Positions 31,312 to 43,050 of a stretch of DNA of 64,000 nucleotides are shown here, piece by piece. Source of the stretch: Craterostigma plantagineum (lineage: Eukaryota; Streptophyta; Magnoliopsida; Lamiales; Linderniaceae); NCBI GenBank assembly GCA_027422505.1, contig JAPQWV010000479.1, positions 1 to 64,000 on the forward strand, given 5' to 3'. The position numbers were made by a program, and so were the translations under genes. A model generated the notes under the pieces. The model did no database searches. It saw only the letters and a program-made list of their open reading frames with translations, and was not told the origin of the DNA. The first letter of the stretch is position 1. Each line of letters starts with the position of its first letter.

Positions 31312-32674
31312 TCATCCGTCCAATTCTTGTTGAGCCTTCCAAATAACTGAGGTCTTTTTCAAAGCAGCCAGAACTTCATCAAATGCAAGATAACCCCACG
31401 GAAATTTGTTGAATTCGTCGAAGTCCTCAACTAAGTAAAGCAGAGCAGTGTCGACCATAGCATTCCGATAGCTTCTTCTTTGCAGCACTCCAACTACGGA
31501 CATCAAGCTAGCAATCTTCAGTTTCTCAAAATTGACATGGGTTGATGATTTGGCAGGGATTTTTGACAATGCTTCGGTCAGGTCATCCAGTGTAATCCGT
31601 GTATTATTTCCAAAGTGCCTCTTAATAAAGGCTTCATTCGGCTGAAAGGAAGGATCTTCACCAAACTTCAGACCAGTCAACAAACAATATTCTACAGCTG
31701 AGACCATCTCCAACAGTCGACCACAAACGAAAACGGATTTTGCAGTAACAACCATACTTTGCAGTAACTGTTCTCCAACAGTCAACTGCAAACGCAAACG
31801 CAAAAGAATATTCCTGTAATATTCAATTTCATACCAACTTTTATAACTTTTCAATATCACCCCCATGTTTTATTACGTTACAAACTAACCGCAATATTCT
31901 TTACTTTTGAAGTCATTATTTATACATATTAAAAACAGAAAACAAATTTTTTTATTAACAGTATCGAAATTACACAACATGACAATTGAAATACATTGAG
32001 ATACACGTCGTACAAATATTATATAAAAAATTATATTTGTGGTCAAATCTATATTTAATTATATGACATAAATAAAATATAAAAAATATATTACCAAACA
32101 AGTGTCAAGGTTAAAATAATTAATTATTATATCAATATAATCGTAATATATAATTTTAAACTTCTTTAATATATTTTATATTTTCAATTTAATAATCAAT
32201 ACAAGTAAAGGGCTTATTTGTAATTTTAAAATATCAAACGCATTTTTGCGTTCAGACGCAAATTTACGTTTGAAACACGAGAGATAAAGCAAAAAATGCA
32301 TTTTGCGTTTGCGTTTGCAGTACTGTTGGAGCAGTTTTACTGCATTTTTGCGTTTGCGTTTGCGTTTTGCGGTACTATTGGAGATGGTCTGAGAAACGCA
32401 ACGGTTTTCCCTCTATCACCATCCATAGCTCTTTAGAATCGTCGTCTGCTACTTGAGATTGCAAAAGAAACCATATCAACTGAATTGATAGTTGGTACTG
32501 TGATGCACAGTGAATGAGTTTTCCAAATGGACTTCTTTTAACCATAGCCTCTACTTCTTTCGCATTTAGCATTTCTAAAATCTGCTCGCTAATCTTCTTG
32601 TATTCACCAATTACTGTTGGCTTATGTGGAACAATTTCCTCTCGATGAAGTTGAGGTTGAAGAACTACCTGTTT
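31312..32674 (-). pseudogene. DUF1985-domain gene, exon 2, with a MITE inside
   Basis: Minus strand. Exon 2 starts after the acceptor TTTTGCAG at 32674. It runs to 32394, is interrupted by a MITE, and resumes from 31702 to the TGA at 31312-31314. Removing the MITE and one target copy leaves 672 bases, an exact codon multiple. With exon 1 (47673-47693) the frame encodes about 230 residues. It contains ELWMVIEGKPLRFS followed by LLTGLKFG, and later LYLVEDFDEFNKFPWGYLAFDEVLAAL, the hallmarks of plant DUF1985, usually the N-terminal part of Ulp1-like genes spread by Mutator-like transposons. Further minus-strand sequence toward 30840 may hold more exons. The C48 protease part is not seen downstream. 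Confidence 0.7.
31703..32388. mobile_element. MITE inserted in the DUF1985 exon
   Basis: 686 bp with termini ACCATCTCCAACAGT and ACTATTGGAGATGGT (14 of 15 paired) and subterminal repeats of CAAACGCAAACGCAAA and its complement. The 5-bp target duplication CTGAG is perfect (31698-31702 and 32389-32393). The interior is AT-rich and non-coding. Superfamily unassigned. Confidence 0.85.
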
Positions 32675-32692
32675 CTGCAAAAGGAATATATC

Positions 32693-32989
32693 TGTTAGGA
32701 TATTTAATTGGTTGTGTCAATAGTTTAAGTCTTGGGATTAATTATGTAATTATCTTTAGCTTGGGCTTTGGACTAGATAGTAATTATTTTATTATTAGTG
32801 ATTGGGCCTTAATATACCTAGGGTTAATGTGGTATATAAGGTGTTACCAACTCACTTTGAATGCTAATCAAAGATTAAAAGGCTTACTCTTATTTTCACA
32901 CACTACACACACTCAAAGGTGAGAAACTCTCCCTTCTTCATTCCATTTAGCCTCTTTGATTCCTTGTTTGGTGCATTTCGGGACCAACA
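32693..32989 (+). repeat. 5' LTR of the 14.4-kb copia element
   Basis: 297 bp, TGTTAGGATATTT to GGGACCAACA, with a TATA box TATATAAG at 32833-32840. No difference from the 3' LTR was seen. Confidence 0.95.
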
Positions 32990-32991
32990 AG

Positions 32992-33003
32992 TGGTATCAG
33001 AGC
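32992..33003 (+). other. Primer binding site, tRNA-iMet type (14.4-kb copia element)
   Basis: TGGTATCAGAGC two bases after the LTR end. Confidence 0.95.
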
Positions 33004-33439
33004 AAACGTGGATCGATCTTCACTGATTTGAATCCAGTTTCGTTCGATTCCAAGAAAGATCAAAGGTGTTTTTGGATAAAAACCACTTTCGGGCATTTTG
33101 AGTTCGTTTTGGGGTGTTTATGCTTTGTTTTTGTGTTTAAAACCTTCCCCCAGATCGATTCTATGCCTAAGATGTTTTTAAAACACTTTTGGATCAGTTT
33201 TAACGAGTTTTGAGCAAGATTGAAGCAAAAACTTTTCAGAAAAGGACATCTCGGCCATTCTCTGTTTTCGGTCGATTTGACCTACTTTTTGTTGTTTTTA
33301 GCTCACAAATCGGTCGATTATGTGTTTAGGGAAGAATTTCTGAAGTTTAGGATCAAGTTTGAGCGATTTTGGTTGAGATCTGAGTGAAAACGGACGGTTT
33401 TCTGGGAAAATATCGCGACAATGCAATGGAACAGTAGAT

Positions 33440-34240
33440 GAGTGTTCTTGCCCGCGAAAGTTTTTGCAGAATCGTTCAAAACCGCGAAAATTTCACTTTC
33501 ACTGCATTTTTCGCAACGGCCTTTGCTCAAAATCCGAGAATTTTTGAACCGCGAAAAAACTCACTTTCACTGCACTTTTTCGCAACGGCCTACGCTCAAA
33601 ATCCGAGAATTTCCAAAACGCGAAAAATTTCTCTTAGACCCAATTTTTCTCAAGTTCGTACTCTTTAAAATCCGAGAAACTTTCAATACGAGAAAGTCTA
33701 TTCCAAGAATTTCTTTTAGTCGAGAAATTTTCACTAAGTCGAGAAATTTTCAGCCGAGAATCTTCAAAATTTCATATCCAAGATAGCTTATTCCGCGAAT
33801 CTTTCTGAGCCGCGAAATTTTTCAGCCAAGAACTTTTGAAATTTTTTTATCCGAGAATTTTTTTTTTTTTTGACCGAGAAAGTTTTGAAATTCGCGAAAT
33901 CTTTACATCCGAGAAAGTTTTCAAAGCCGAGAAAGTTTATCTCATCTGAGAAAGTTTTCATTTAAAACCACATCTCTTCCAAATCCGAGAAAATTTCCAA
34001 AATTTCACACTTCAACTCTCGATTCGAATTTTTAACTTGCGAAATTTTTTCTTGTGAAGCTTTAAAACTCTCAACTGAGAATCATTTTTCCCATGCGAAA
34101 CTTTTAAATCCGAGAAATTTCACCTGAGAATTTTTTTTTCCTCTCGAGAATCTCTCTTTTAAACTCACAAACACCGAAATTCCTCAATATAAAATTTCTC
34201 GGATAACCCCACATTTGATCACATCGCTTCAAACTGCGAA
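33440..34240 (+). repeat. Leader array of CCGAGAA/CGCGAAA motifs
   Basis: In the untranslated leader before gag the words CCGAGAATTT, CCGAGAAAGTTT and CGCGAAATTT recur roughly every 20-45 bp, often followed by a T-run. Short open frames through it repeat the same peptide words, so they are by-products of the repeat. A similar array lies at 41755-42850. Confidence 0.75.
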
Positions 34241-34606
34241 TTTCTTTCTTTCGCACGTGTTAAGTCTTTCTCGTGTTACAAAACGTCTTGGGTCACACTT
34301 TTCTCAAACTTATTTAAGATTTGATCCTTACACTTTAGTACTATCTCCCTAGACCACTTTTGAGATTAAAATTGGTTTTTGCTCCTCGAGTCTCAATTTA
34401 AATTTCTAGAACTCCTCCTAATCTTAAGATATATTCCTCCTTCATACATTATCGACCATCACACACACTCACTTAGTTCTAAGAAATTCTTTAAACAATT
34501 TTATTCTCAAAACTCTACTCATTAAAATCATATTTCTCATATCGTTCGTTACTGACTCTCTTATCTATACAAGATCTAAACCACGGACGATTCAACTGCA
34601 CCAACC

Positions 34607-37537
34607 ATGTCTACCACGAATGACATCTCCATAGTGGGCTCCGACACCAGGCCTCCGATGCTGCGACAAGGTGACTACAGCATATGGACGAACCGGTTCC
34701 TCACATTCATCAGGAACAAAGGCGCACCACTCTCTCAATACCTTCTGGACTCCATCTTCAATGGCCCAGCACAGTTCTGGACAACCATCCCTGCACAGCC
34801 AAACGCAAATCCTCCCATGGATGAACGTCGCACTCCAAGAGGTCCCATCAATGAGGATGAACTAGCTCGCGTACAGGCCGACAAGACTGCCAAAGGATAC
34901 CTCTTCCAGGCTTTGGGAAACGAGGTCTACGGTCACGTTGAGTGCTGCACAACTGCCAAGGAAATATGGGATGAACTTGCAGAAATTATGGCAGGCACAA
35001 CTGAAAGTGCTTAGGGGAGGAAATCAGCGTGTCTCTCGCAGTATGAACACTTCCAGGCCTATGAAGGAGAGGAACTGCGTGACACATACCTCCGATACTT
35101 GAAGGTCATCAATGAACTCAAAAAGGCCAGGATCTCGAGGGACAAATTCGACATCAACAACCGCTTCCTTGGTAGCCTCAAACCACACTGGGGCAATGCA
35201 ATCGTGATGATGATTCAGAGTAAGGACCTCTCCAACACTTCCATCCATGCTCTTTATGACAGTCTGTCTGCCTATGCTCCTTACGTGCAACCACAATCCA
35301 CCAACACTCGAGTCGACCCACTAGCACTCCTCTCGAACAAAACCAATGAACGATCTTCCACCACTAAGACCAAACAGAACAAAGGAAAGCTACCAGCTGC
35401 TGTATCTGACATCCCTTCAGGATCCGAAGCCGATACAGAATCAGATGAAGATGTTCGTGACATACGCAAGCAACTGGCAATGCTCACTAAGTTGGTCTCA
35501 AAGAAGATCGGGAAAAAATCCTCATCCTACTCCAATCGCCAAAGAACCTATAGCGGCACCAAAAAGACTACTCCCACAGAAGAAGCTAAGCCGACAAAGA
35601 AAGCAGAGGACTCCGCATCTCAAAGGTCTGTGAAGTGCTTTCGGTGTGGAAAGTCAGGCCACTTTGCCAAAGAATGCCACGCGCCACGCGTGAAGGACTC
35701 CGGGTACTATGACCGAAAGGCCAGAATGACCCGCAAGATGGAAGGTGGGAAAGCCCTACTCACCGAAGAAGCTGAATGGGTAAATGACACTTCAGAAGAC
35801 GAGGAGCCGCAGGATGAAGATTGCTGCATGGCAAGGCTGGTCGAACATGACGAGGACGAGGAGATGGGCCACACCGGTGAAAACACAGCTAAGACTCCTA
35901 CCAACGCTGAGTCTGAGGTACGAATTTCGCAACTCGATGATGTGTTTAATCACCGACACGCCATTAAGAAACCCACCGTAGACGCTAGGGATTATGATGA
36001 ACTTAAGCTAAAATTTGAAAATAACTATGCCTTACTTAGTCTAAAATTAGAGGAACTTGCCTGTGCAAACGAACGTCTAATGGCCTCTGAAGCGTTAGTC
36101 AAACGTCTGCAAAGCAAAAACAAACAAAGTGAGACTAAGGTTAAGGAAACTACACTAGCCATTAGTTCATGTGAAACTTCTCGCCTTCTGACGGCCTCCC
36201 AATATGAACTACTTACGAAGGAAAGAGTTAGGCTATACCGCAAGGTGAAAGAACTTGAAGAGCAACTTCACCTCAGAAAAAAGGCAGCAAACATCTTATG
36301 TCTATTAAACCAACCAGTTGAAACAGAATTCTACGACGCTCGGATAGGAATCGGCCTGGCCAGCAACTGCGATCCAACGCCGCTAATTGTCAAAAGGTAT
36401 AACATGTACAGTACATCATTCCTAAAAACGAGGAAAGGGACTCCCTCACAGCTCATGCCGTTTGTAAGATCCTCCTCCGGTGTTCTTTCGGAAGAAAAGA
36501 GGGAACAGAACATTCTCTGGGCAGAAATCGCGTACGACTACACAGAGTTGAATGCTAGTAATAACTCTAAAAGGCCCTCACTCTCTGAAGACATCAAGTC
36601 TCAATTCCCAACCGAAGAACAGGAAATCGCTTTCCGAGAAGCTCTCTCTCGCATCTATGTTCCAGAGAAACTTCTGATCATAGCAGAACTAGAACGAACC
36701 ATAGATGTAGAACGGAAAGCCTTTGCAAAAGAGCGAGAAGATCTACTTTACAAAATCTTTACCCTAGAACAATCTCTCAATACGAACAAACCCTCTACGT
36801 CGAGTCAAGTACCCGATTCTCAAACATGCAAATGTAAGAGGACGGCGAAGATGACTCCTAAAGCTGACACATATTCTAACACTAACTCGCGTATTCTTAT
36901 GGATACAGGGAATGTGAGTTCGACATCTCTGGACGGGAGTTCGTATCAAATAAAGGAGAATCCGCTCTTCGATGACAAGAAGAAAAGACCATCCTATATT
37001 CGTCTTTCCTCTCCATGTACTAAATCCCAATGTCCTAAGGTCGTAGACAATTATGTTGCCAAAACTTATCTTTCTTTTACCAAGCTTATGTCTATGTGCT
37101 GCTGCGATGATTTTGTTCTTCCACGATTTCATGAATATGACACACATGAACATGCAACAATCCGACCACGCAAGCGAACCTCCTCCACGACGTTCATGAA
37201 ATCTCCCATCTCGCCTAAACCTAAGGATAAGCGCAAACGTCTCTCGTCGTCAAACGCAAACTCACCGACTACTCGCAAGCCAAAGGCAACCAAAACCAAA
37301 GCACGAAAACAACAACCACATACCCCATGGCGATACATGTATAAGACACCATACATGCAAGCACAAGTTAGGAAAATATGGGTTAGAAAGGCCATAATTC
37401 CGCCTAATCAAACAAACGACAAAGGGAAAACTAAATTAGAATCAACACAATCTGATTTAGAAACCACATTTCCCTTTAAGCGCATAAAAACTTTACATAT
37501 ATGTCCCGTCCATAAACGGGGACCCAACGTTTGCTAA
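34607..37537 (+). pseudogene. gag: Very long gag of the 14.4-kb copia element
   Basis: ATG at 34607 (MSTTNDISIVGSDTRPPML). The copia Gag domain (YSIWTNRFLTFIRNKG ... CCTTAKEIWDEL) is cut by a TAG at 35012-35014; the same frame then stays open to the TAA at 37535-37537. A CCHC knuckle CFRCGKSGHFAKEC lies at about 35636-35678. Downstream come a coiled-coil-like stretch (KLKFENNYALLSLKLEELACANERLM, about 36000-36290), acidic and basic low-complexity parts and a second heptad-rich segment (about 36600-36790). In total about 976 codons, far longer than usual copia Gag (300-500). After the final TAA the protease continues in the same frame 18 bases later. Confidence 0.85.
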
Positions 37538-37555
37538 TGTCTGCAGGTCTGTCAT

Positions 37556-40500
37556 GTGTGGTATCTAGACTCGGGTTGCTCCACACACATGACAGGGAAT
37601 AAGGAGCTGTTGAGCAACTTCTCCGAGCGCTATCTCGGAAGGGTCTCCTTCGGAAACAGTCAAATGACGCCAATTCTCGGAACTGGCGATCTAGTGCATG
37701 ACAAACTGACAATCAAGAGCATCTCCTACGTCGAGGGTTTGAGCTACAATCTCTTCAGCATTGGTCGTTTCTGCGACAAAGGATACAAGGTTCTCTTCGA
37801 ATCTGACATCTGCAGCATTATAGATGCCTCAGGACAATCTCTTCTTTCTGGAACACGCACGTCTCACCTTTACGTACTCAACCTCACGACCTCTCGACCA
37901 ATATGCCTCATCTCTCGAGCCGCTCCCAAGTTGAACGATTTATGGCACCGGCGTCTTTCACATCTCAACTTCAGGACCATCAACAAACTGCGACAGAACA
38001 AACTCGTCAACGGTCTACCCCAACTGACATATCATAAGGAACACCTCTGCTCTGCCTGTGAATTGGGGAAGATGAAGCGATCATCTCACACTTCCAAGGA
38101 AACACCGTCCTCTAAGCTCATCCTCGAGCTCTTACACATGGATCTATGTGGCCCAATGCCTACGGCCACACTCGGAGGAAGACGGTATATTCTTGTGATT
38201 GTCGACGATTTTTCACGCTACACGTGGACGAAACTCATTCGTACAAAGGATGAAGTTCCTGATATAATCATCGAGTTTGTTGTTGCGTCCCACTCTTCAT
38301 CAACAAAAGGTTCGGATTATCAGAACAGACAACGGAACTGAGTTTAAGAACAAGAAGCTCAGTGAATTCTACGCCACTCAGGGCATCACCCAACAGTTCT
38401 CAGCTGTGAAGACACCGGAACAGAATGGTGTTGTTGAGCGTAAGAATAGAACACTAGTTGAAGCAGCTAGAACTCTCCTCATTCAATCCGGACTTCCTCA
38501 TTCTCTTTGGGGCGAAGCTATTCAAACAGCCTGTTACACACAAAACCGGGCTTCAATCCACAAGAGATTCAATCGCACCCCATACGAGATGCTGAATAAC
38601 CGACGTATCCCCGATATATCCTATCTAAGGGTCTTCGGTTGCCGATGTTTTGTGGCCAATGATCGCCAACATCTTGGGAAGCTTGATCCAAAAGCAATTG
38701 AAGGCATCTTTGTTGGATATTCACTGAACTCAAAGGCATACAGAGTCTATCTTAAGGAGAAACGGTCAGTAATAGAAAGCACGAATGTCACCTTTGACGA
38801 AAGCGAAGGCGATCTAATAGCTTCTGGTCATATCAGTCCAGAACCAGGTCTTCTACAGACGTTGACAAAAGGTCAACCTTCAACGGCGGGAACTTCCTCA
38901 TCTGAGGGCAATTGTGGTGAACTAGATCTTGATCTGCTCTTCGAGTACTTCTACCCAGTTCCCAAGACTCCCGTCGCCACCACTCAACCTACCGCAGCAC
39001 CCACTCCACCTACACCACCAGCTACTGGCAATAACGTCGTCCCTCCAAACTTGGATACACTCAATCTCAACGAAGACGACATACTACCCAACCCTGGGAA
39101 TACTGCTGATTCTGACGCAGAACCCTCTCAATTTAATGCGATTGAGATCTCCTCTTCGGACACCGGGCCCCAACCTAATGAGTTTCAAATAGACACAAAT
39201 GCGGCCAGCTCCTCACAAACCAACGTACCACTTTGGGCTCGCTCTCACCCTACCGATCAGATTATTGGGGATCCCACATCCGGTGTTTCGACTCGTTCGG
39301 CTACGATGAATGAAAGTTTGTTTGCTTGCTATCTCAGTCAAGTCGAACCATCACGAGTAGCAGAAGCTCTCAACGATCCTGATTGGCTGATTGCAATGCA
39401 GAAGGAAATAAATCAGTTTGAACGCTTACAAGTTTGGGAACTCGTACCACGACCTCACAATAGATCCATTATCGGCACAAAATGGATCTTTAAGAACAAA
39501 AAGGATGAAGATGGTGTTGTTATCCGCAATAAAGCAAGACTTGTGGCTAAGGGATACAACCAACAAGAAGGCATAGACTACGATGAAACCTTTGCCCCAG
39601 TTGCCAGGATCGAAGCCATACGAATTTTTCTTGCCTTTGCTGCTCACAAGAACTTTAAAGTCTACCAAATGGACGTGAAGACTGCATTTCTGAATGGGTT
39701 TCTCAAGGAAGAAGTGTACGTTGATCAACCTGAAGGGTTCTTGAGCGAAGAATTTCCTCATCACGTATATCGACTCTACAAGGCCCTCTACGGACTAAAG
39801 CAGGCTCCCCGAGCTTGGTATGATGTCCTTTCAGACTTCTTTGTACAGTCTGGTTTCAAGAAAGGATCTTTGGATACAACTCTCTTCACAAAGCGGAATG
39901 GCCCGGACATCATGATAGTTCAGATTTATGTCGATGATATCATCTTTGGATCGACTGAACCACAACTATGTGAAGAGCGCAGAATTGATGAAAGAAAAAT
40001 TTTAAATGAGTATGATGGGCGAGCTGAATTTCTTTCTTGGTCTTCAAGTAAAACAACTCCCCGACGGAATCTTCATCAATCAGTCAAAATACATCCATGA
40101 CATCCTCGAGAAATATGGAATGAAGGATGCTAAGACTGCTGCTACACCCATGTCACCCTCTGGCCGACCCGACGCGGACCCATCTGGCGCTCTCGTTGAC
40201 CAAACCATCTATCGAGGAATAATAGGCTCTCTCTTGTACCTCACTGCTAGTCGTCCAGATATCGTTCTCTCAACAGGAATCTGCGCTCGTTTTCAGGCAA
40301 CACCAAAGGAATCCCACCTCACTGCTGTCAAAAGAATTCTCCGCTATCTCAAAGGAACACCCAATCTGGGTTTGTGGTACCCCACTCGATCGGACTTCAA
40401 ACTGGTTGGATTCTCTGACTCGGATTATGCAGGATGCAAGATGGACCGAAAAAGCACCTCTGGAGCTGCACACTTCTTGGGCGGTAAACTCGTAAGCTGG

Positions 40501-40872
40501 TCGTCTCGAAAACAAAACTGTGTCTCAACTTCGTCGACGGAGGCAGAATATGTCGCCGCCGCTAGTTGCTGTTCACAGCTTTTGTGGATGAGAACCCAAC
40601 TACGAGACTTTAATATTCATGTTGATAAAATTCCCATTTATTGTGACTCAAAAAGTGCTATTGCGATGACAAGTAATCCGGTACATCACTCTAGAACAAA
40701 ACACATAGATATTCGTCACCACTTCATCAAAGAACATGTAGAACAAGGGACAATTGAATTGCACTATGTCACAACTGAAGATCAACTGGCCGACATTTTC
40801 ACAAAACCGTTGGATATCAAACGATTCCAACACCTAGTGACTATGTTGGGCATGTTGAATAGTCAGTTGTGA
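37556..40872 (+). pseudogene. pol: pol of the 14.4-kb copia element (PR-IN-RT-RNase H), broken
   Basis: Protease WYLDSGCSTHMTG (from 37559), integrase zinc region LWHRRLSHLNF ... CSACELGK (about 37940-38075), and a DDE core with [18 protein letters not shown] and [15 protein letters not shown] has [27 protein letters not shown] and the YVDDIIFGS active site (about 39930). RNase H has CDSKSAIA and ends TKPLDIKRFQHLVTMLGML. A frameshift lies near 38285-38305, a 2-base loss near 39975 and a TAA near 40003. The motifs place it in the SIRE-like part of copia. Confidence 0.9.
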
Positions 40873-40976
40873 TCAATCATCCCTACATGACCTTTGATAA
40901 AGTGTACATATTTCCTTTTTCACTTCACTCCATTGTTTATGTGTATTCTGAATTATGCCTTTTGAGGGGGAGTTTT

Positions 40977-41120
40977 CGATTAAGGGGGAGCGTCTAATTT
41001 TTTCATTATTTAAAACGGGGAGCTTTTCGATTAAGGGGGGGCATCTGATATTTCATTATTTAAAACGGAAGTTTTACGATTAAGGGGGAGCTTCTAATTT
41101 CTCATTATTTAAAAAAAAAA
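40977..41120 (+). repeat. Three tandem copies of a polypurine-bearing 50-bp unit after pol
   Basis: Units at 40977-41027, 41028-41076 and 41077-41120 each begin CGATTAAGGGGG and contain TTCATTATTTAAAA (the third has CTCATTATTTAAAA). The AAGGGGGAG core equals the element's own terminal purine tract (46811-46821), so these may be extra plus-strand priming sites or decayed copies of an old 3' end. Confidence 0.8.
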
Positions 41121-41754
41121 ATAAAAAATTGGGTTGAAATTTTAAAGTCTGGTCAAACTGAGTCAAAATCGGACCGATCAAACTTTTTGGGTTGAATTTC
41201 AAATTTTTCTGGTCAAAAAGGGTCAAAATTGGGTCCAAATCCGCGAAATTCAGCTACGTTGAGGTTTTGACCAAGCCCGCGAAATTTCGGCCCATTTACT
41301 CAAATTTCGCATGTACAGTGCCTTCACTCGTAAAACCCCAAAACCCTTAACACTTTTCACTTTCCTAAAGATCCCGAGAAAAAATTCAAAAAATTCGCAA
41401 CCCCTTCTTTCAAAACTTTGCAACTCCTCGCATCGTCGTCGTCGTCAAATCTGCATTCAAACATCGTTTCTTGCTAACTCCAGTTTCGCAAATCAGCTTT
41501 TCGGTATGAATACACCTCAAATAACCCAATTTCTGTTCGCTTTTACCCTGTTTTGCCCATTTTAATTAAATCTGTTAAGTTAGGGTTAATCTTTCTCGGC
41601 TCTGAATCGACCGCATGGTAGGTTTTTAATGGTTAAATCCCCCAAATATGCATCTCCCACCCTATTTCGAGTCGATTGAGTCCATTTTATTGCATTCTGG
41701 TTAAGATCTGAGTAGGTCTAAGGCAAAAATTCATTGCGTTGTTTTACACTTTCG

Positions 41755-42850
41755 CATTGTGTTCTTCACCGAGAAATATTCTCAGAAAATGCTGTGATCA
41801 TCGAATTTCGCTGCTACAGTGAGACAAGCCCCGCGAAACTTTTATTTTATCCGAGAAATTTCTTGCGCTACAGTGAGTGAGGCCCCGCGAATGTCCAAGA
41901 AATCTCTAATGATAAAAGTTTCGCTGCTACAGTGACTAAGAAACTGCGAAAATTCTCATACGAGAATTTACATGTGTTAAAATCACCGCTACAGCATGTG
42001 AAGCCCCGCGAAAATCTCATACAATTCATTTCATAATACATATTTTCGCATCTTCATTATTTCGCAACTACAGTGAACTAAAATTTCTCAATCCACGAAG
42101 ATTTTTCCCTCCGCAAAAATTTCCATTAACTTGCGAAAATTTTCCTTATATGCGAAATCTCTTTGATACATGCGAAAAATCACTCTGAATAAGAAACCAC
42201 TTCAACGTGCGAAATTTTCATTTTATGCGAAAATACATGGATAGACTGAGTGCGAAAATTTTGACAACGTGCGAGATTTTCTTAACTTGCAAAAAATTTC
42301 CATACTTGCGAAACTTTACTCAATGTGCGAAAATTTCTCACGACATGTATATGTGCCTTCACTAGCGAAAGTTTCCTAATACATGCGAAAATTTATCTCT
42401 ATCTGCGAAATTTCCTTGATTCGCAAAAACAACATTACGTGCGAAAATTACTACGTGTTACACTTAGCGAATTTTCCATTACATACGGTCCTTTACACAA
42501 CATGCGAAAATGCACTCAATCTGCGAAAATTTCTCACGATGTGTCTTTGTGTTATAACCTGCGAAATTACCATGCTACATGCGAAAATTCACTATGAATG
42601 CGAAATTTCCCTGTTATACGCAAATCCATGAATAAGACTGCGTGCGAAATTTTCTCTATATCTGCGAAAGTTCTCTCGACATGCCTTTGTGTGATAATCT
42701 GCGAAAATTCTCATTGCATGCGAAAATTTTGGGATGATTGCAAGACTTCTTTATGTGCGAAAATTTTGATGATTGCAAGACTTCTTAATGTGCGAAAATT
42801 TTAAAAACGGAACTGTACAAAATTTGCGAAAACCCTCTCAACATGTCTAT
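41755..42850 (+). repeat. Spacer array of TGCGAAAATTT motifs
   Basis: More than 25 occurrences of TGCGAAA and variants over 1.1 kb, each followed by T-rich or ATTTTC words, so that many neighbours can pair as GCGAAAATTTTCGC-type stems. Chance frames across it are repetitive (MRKFLTTC-like) and not credible proteins. It lies between the end of pol and the third ORF. Confidence 0.8.
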
Positions 42851-43050
42851 GTGTTATATATGGCGAATTTTCTCATCTCATTTGAACGCCTTCAACTCCA
42901 AAATTTTCTAAGTATTGAAAATTTAGACTTGTCGATATGTTCGTCTACAACTAGAGGCCACTTTCATTATTTCATCCACGACTTATTTATGTCCATACCC
43001 TCGCAATCTAATCCACACTAATCATCTTATAATTATTGTCAAACACAGAT

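Noticed and set aside
33438..33786. Overlapping open frames in the copia leader
   Set aside because: Their peptides repeat the same words because the DNA is a CCGAGAA/CGCGAAA array; no start context or family signature.
33440..42850. CRISPR-like spaced repeats
   Set aside because: Repeats are degenerate, spacing is irregular, spacers are not unique sequence, and the context is a plant retrotransposon.
42325..43021. Several MRKFL-type open frames before the third ORF
   Set aside because: They arise from the TGCGAAAATTT array and overlap in different frames.
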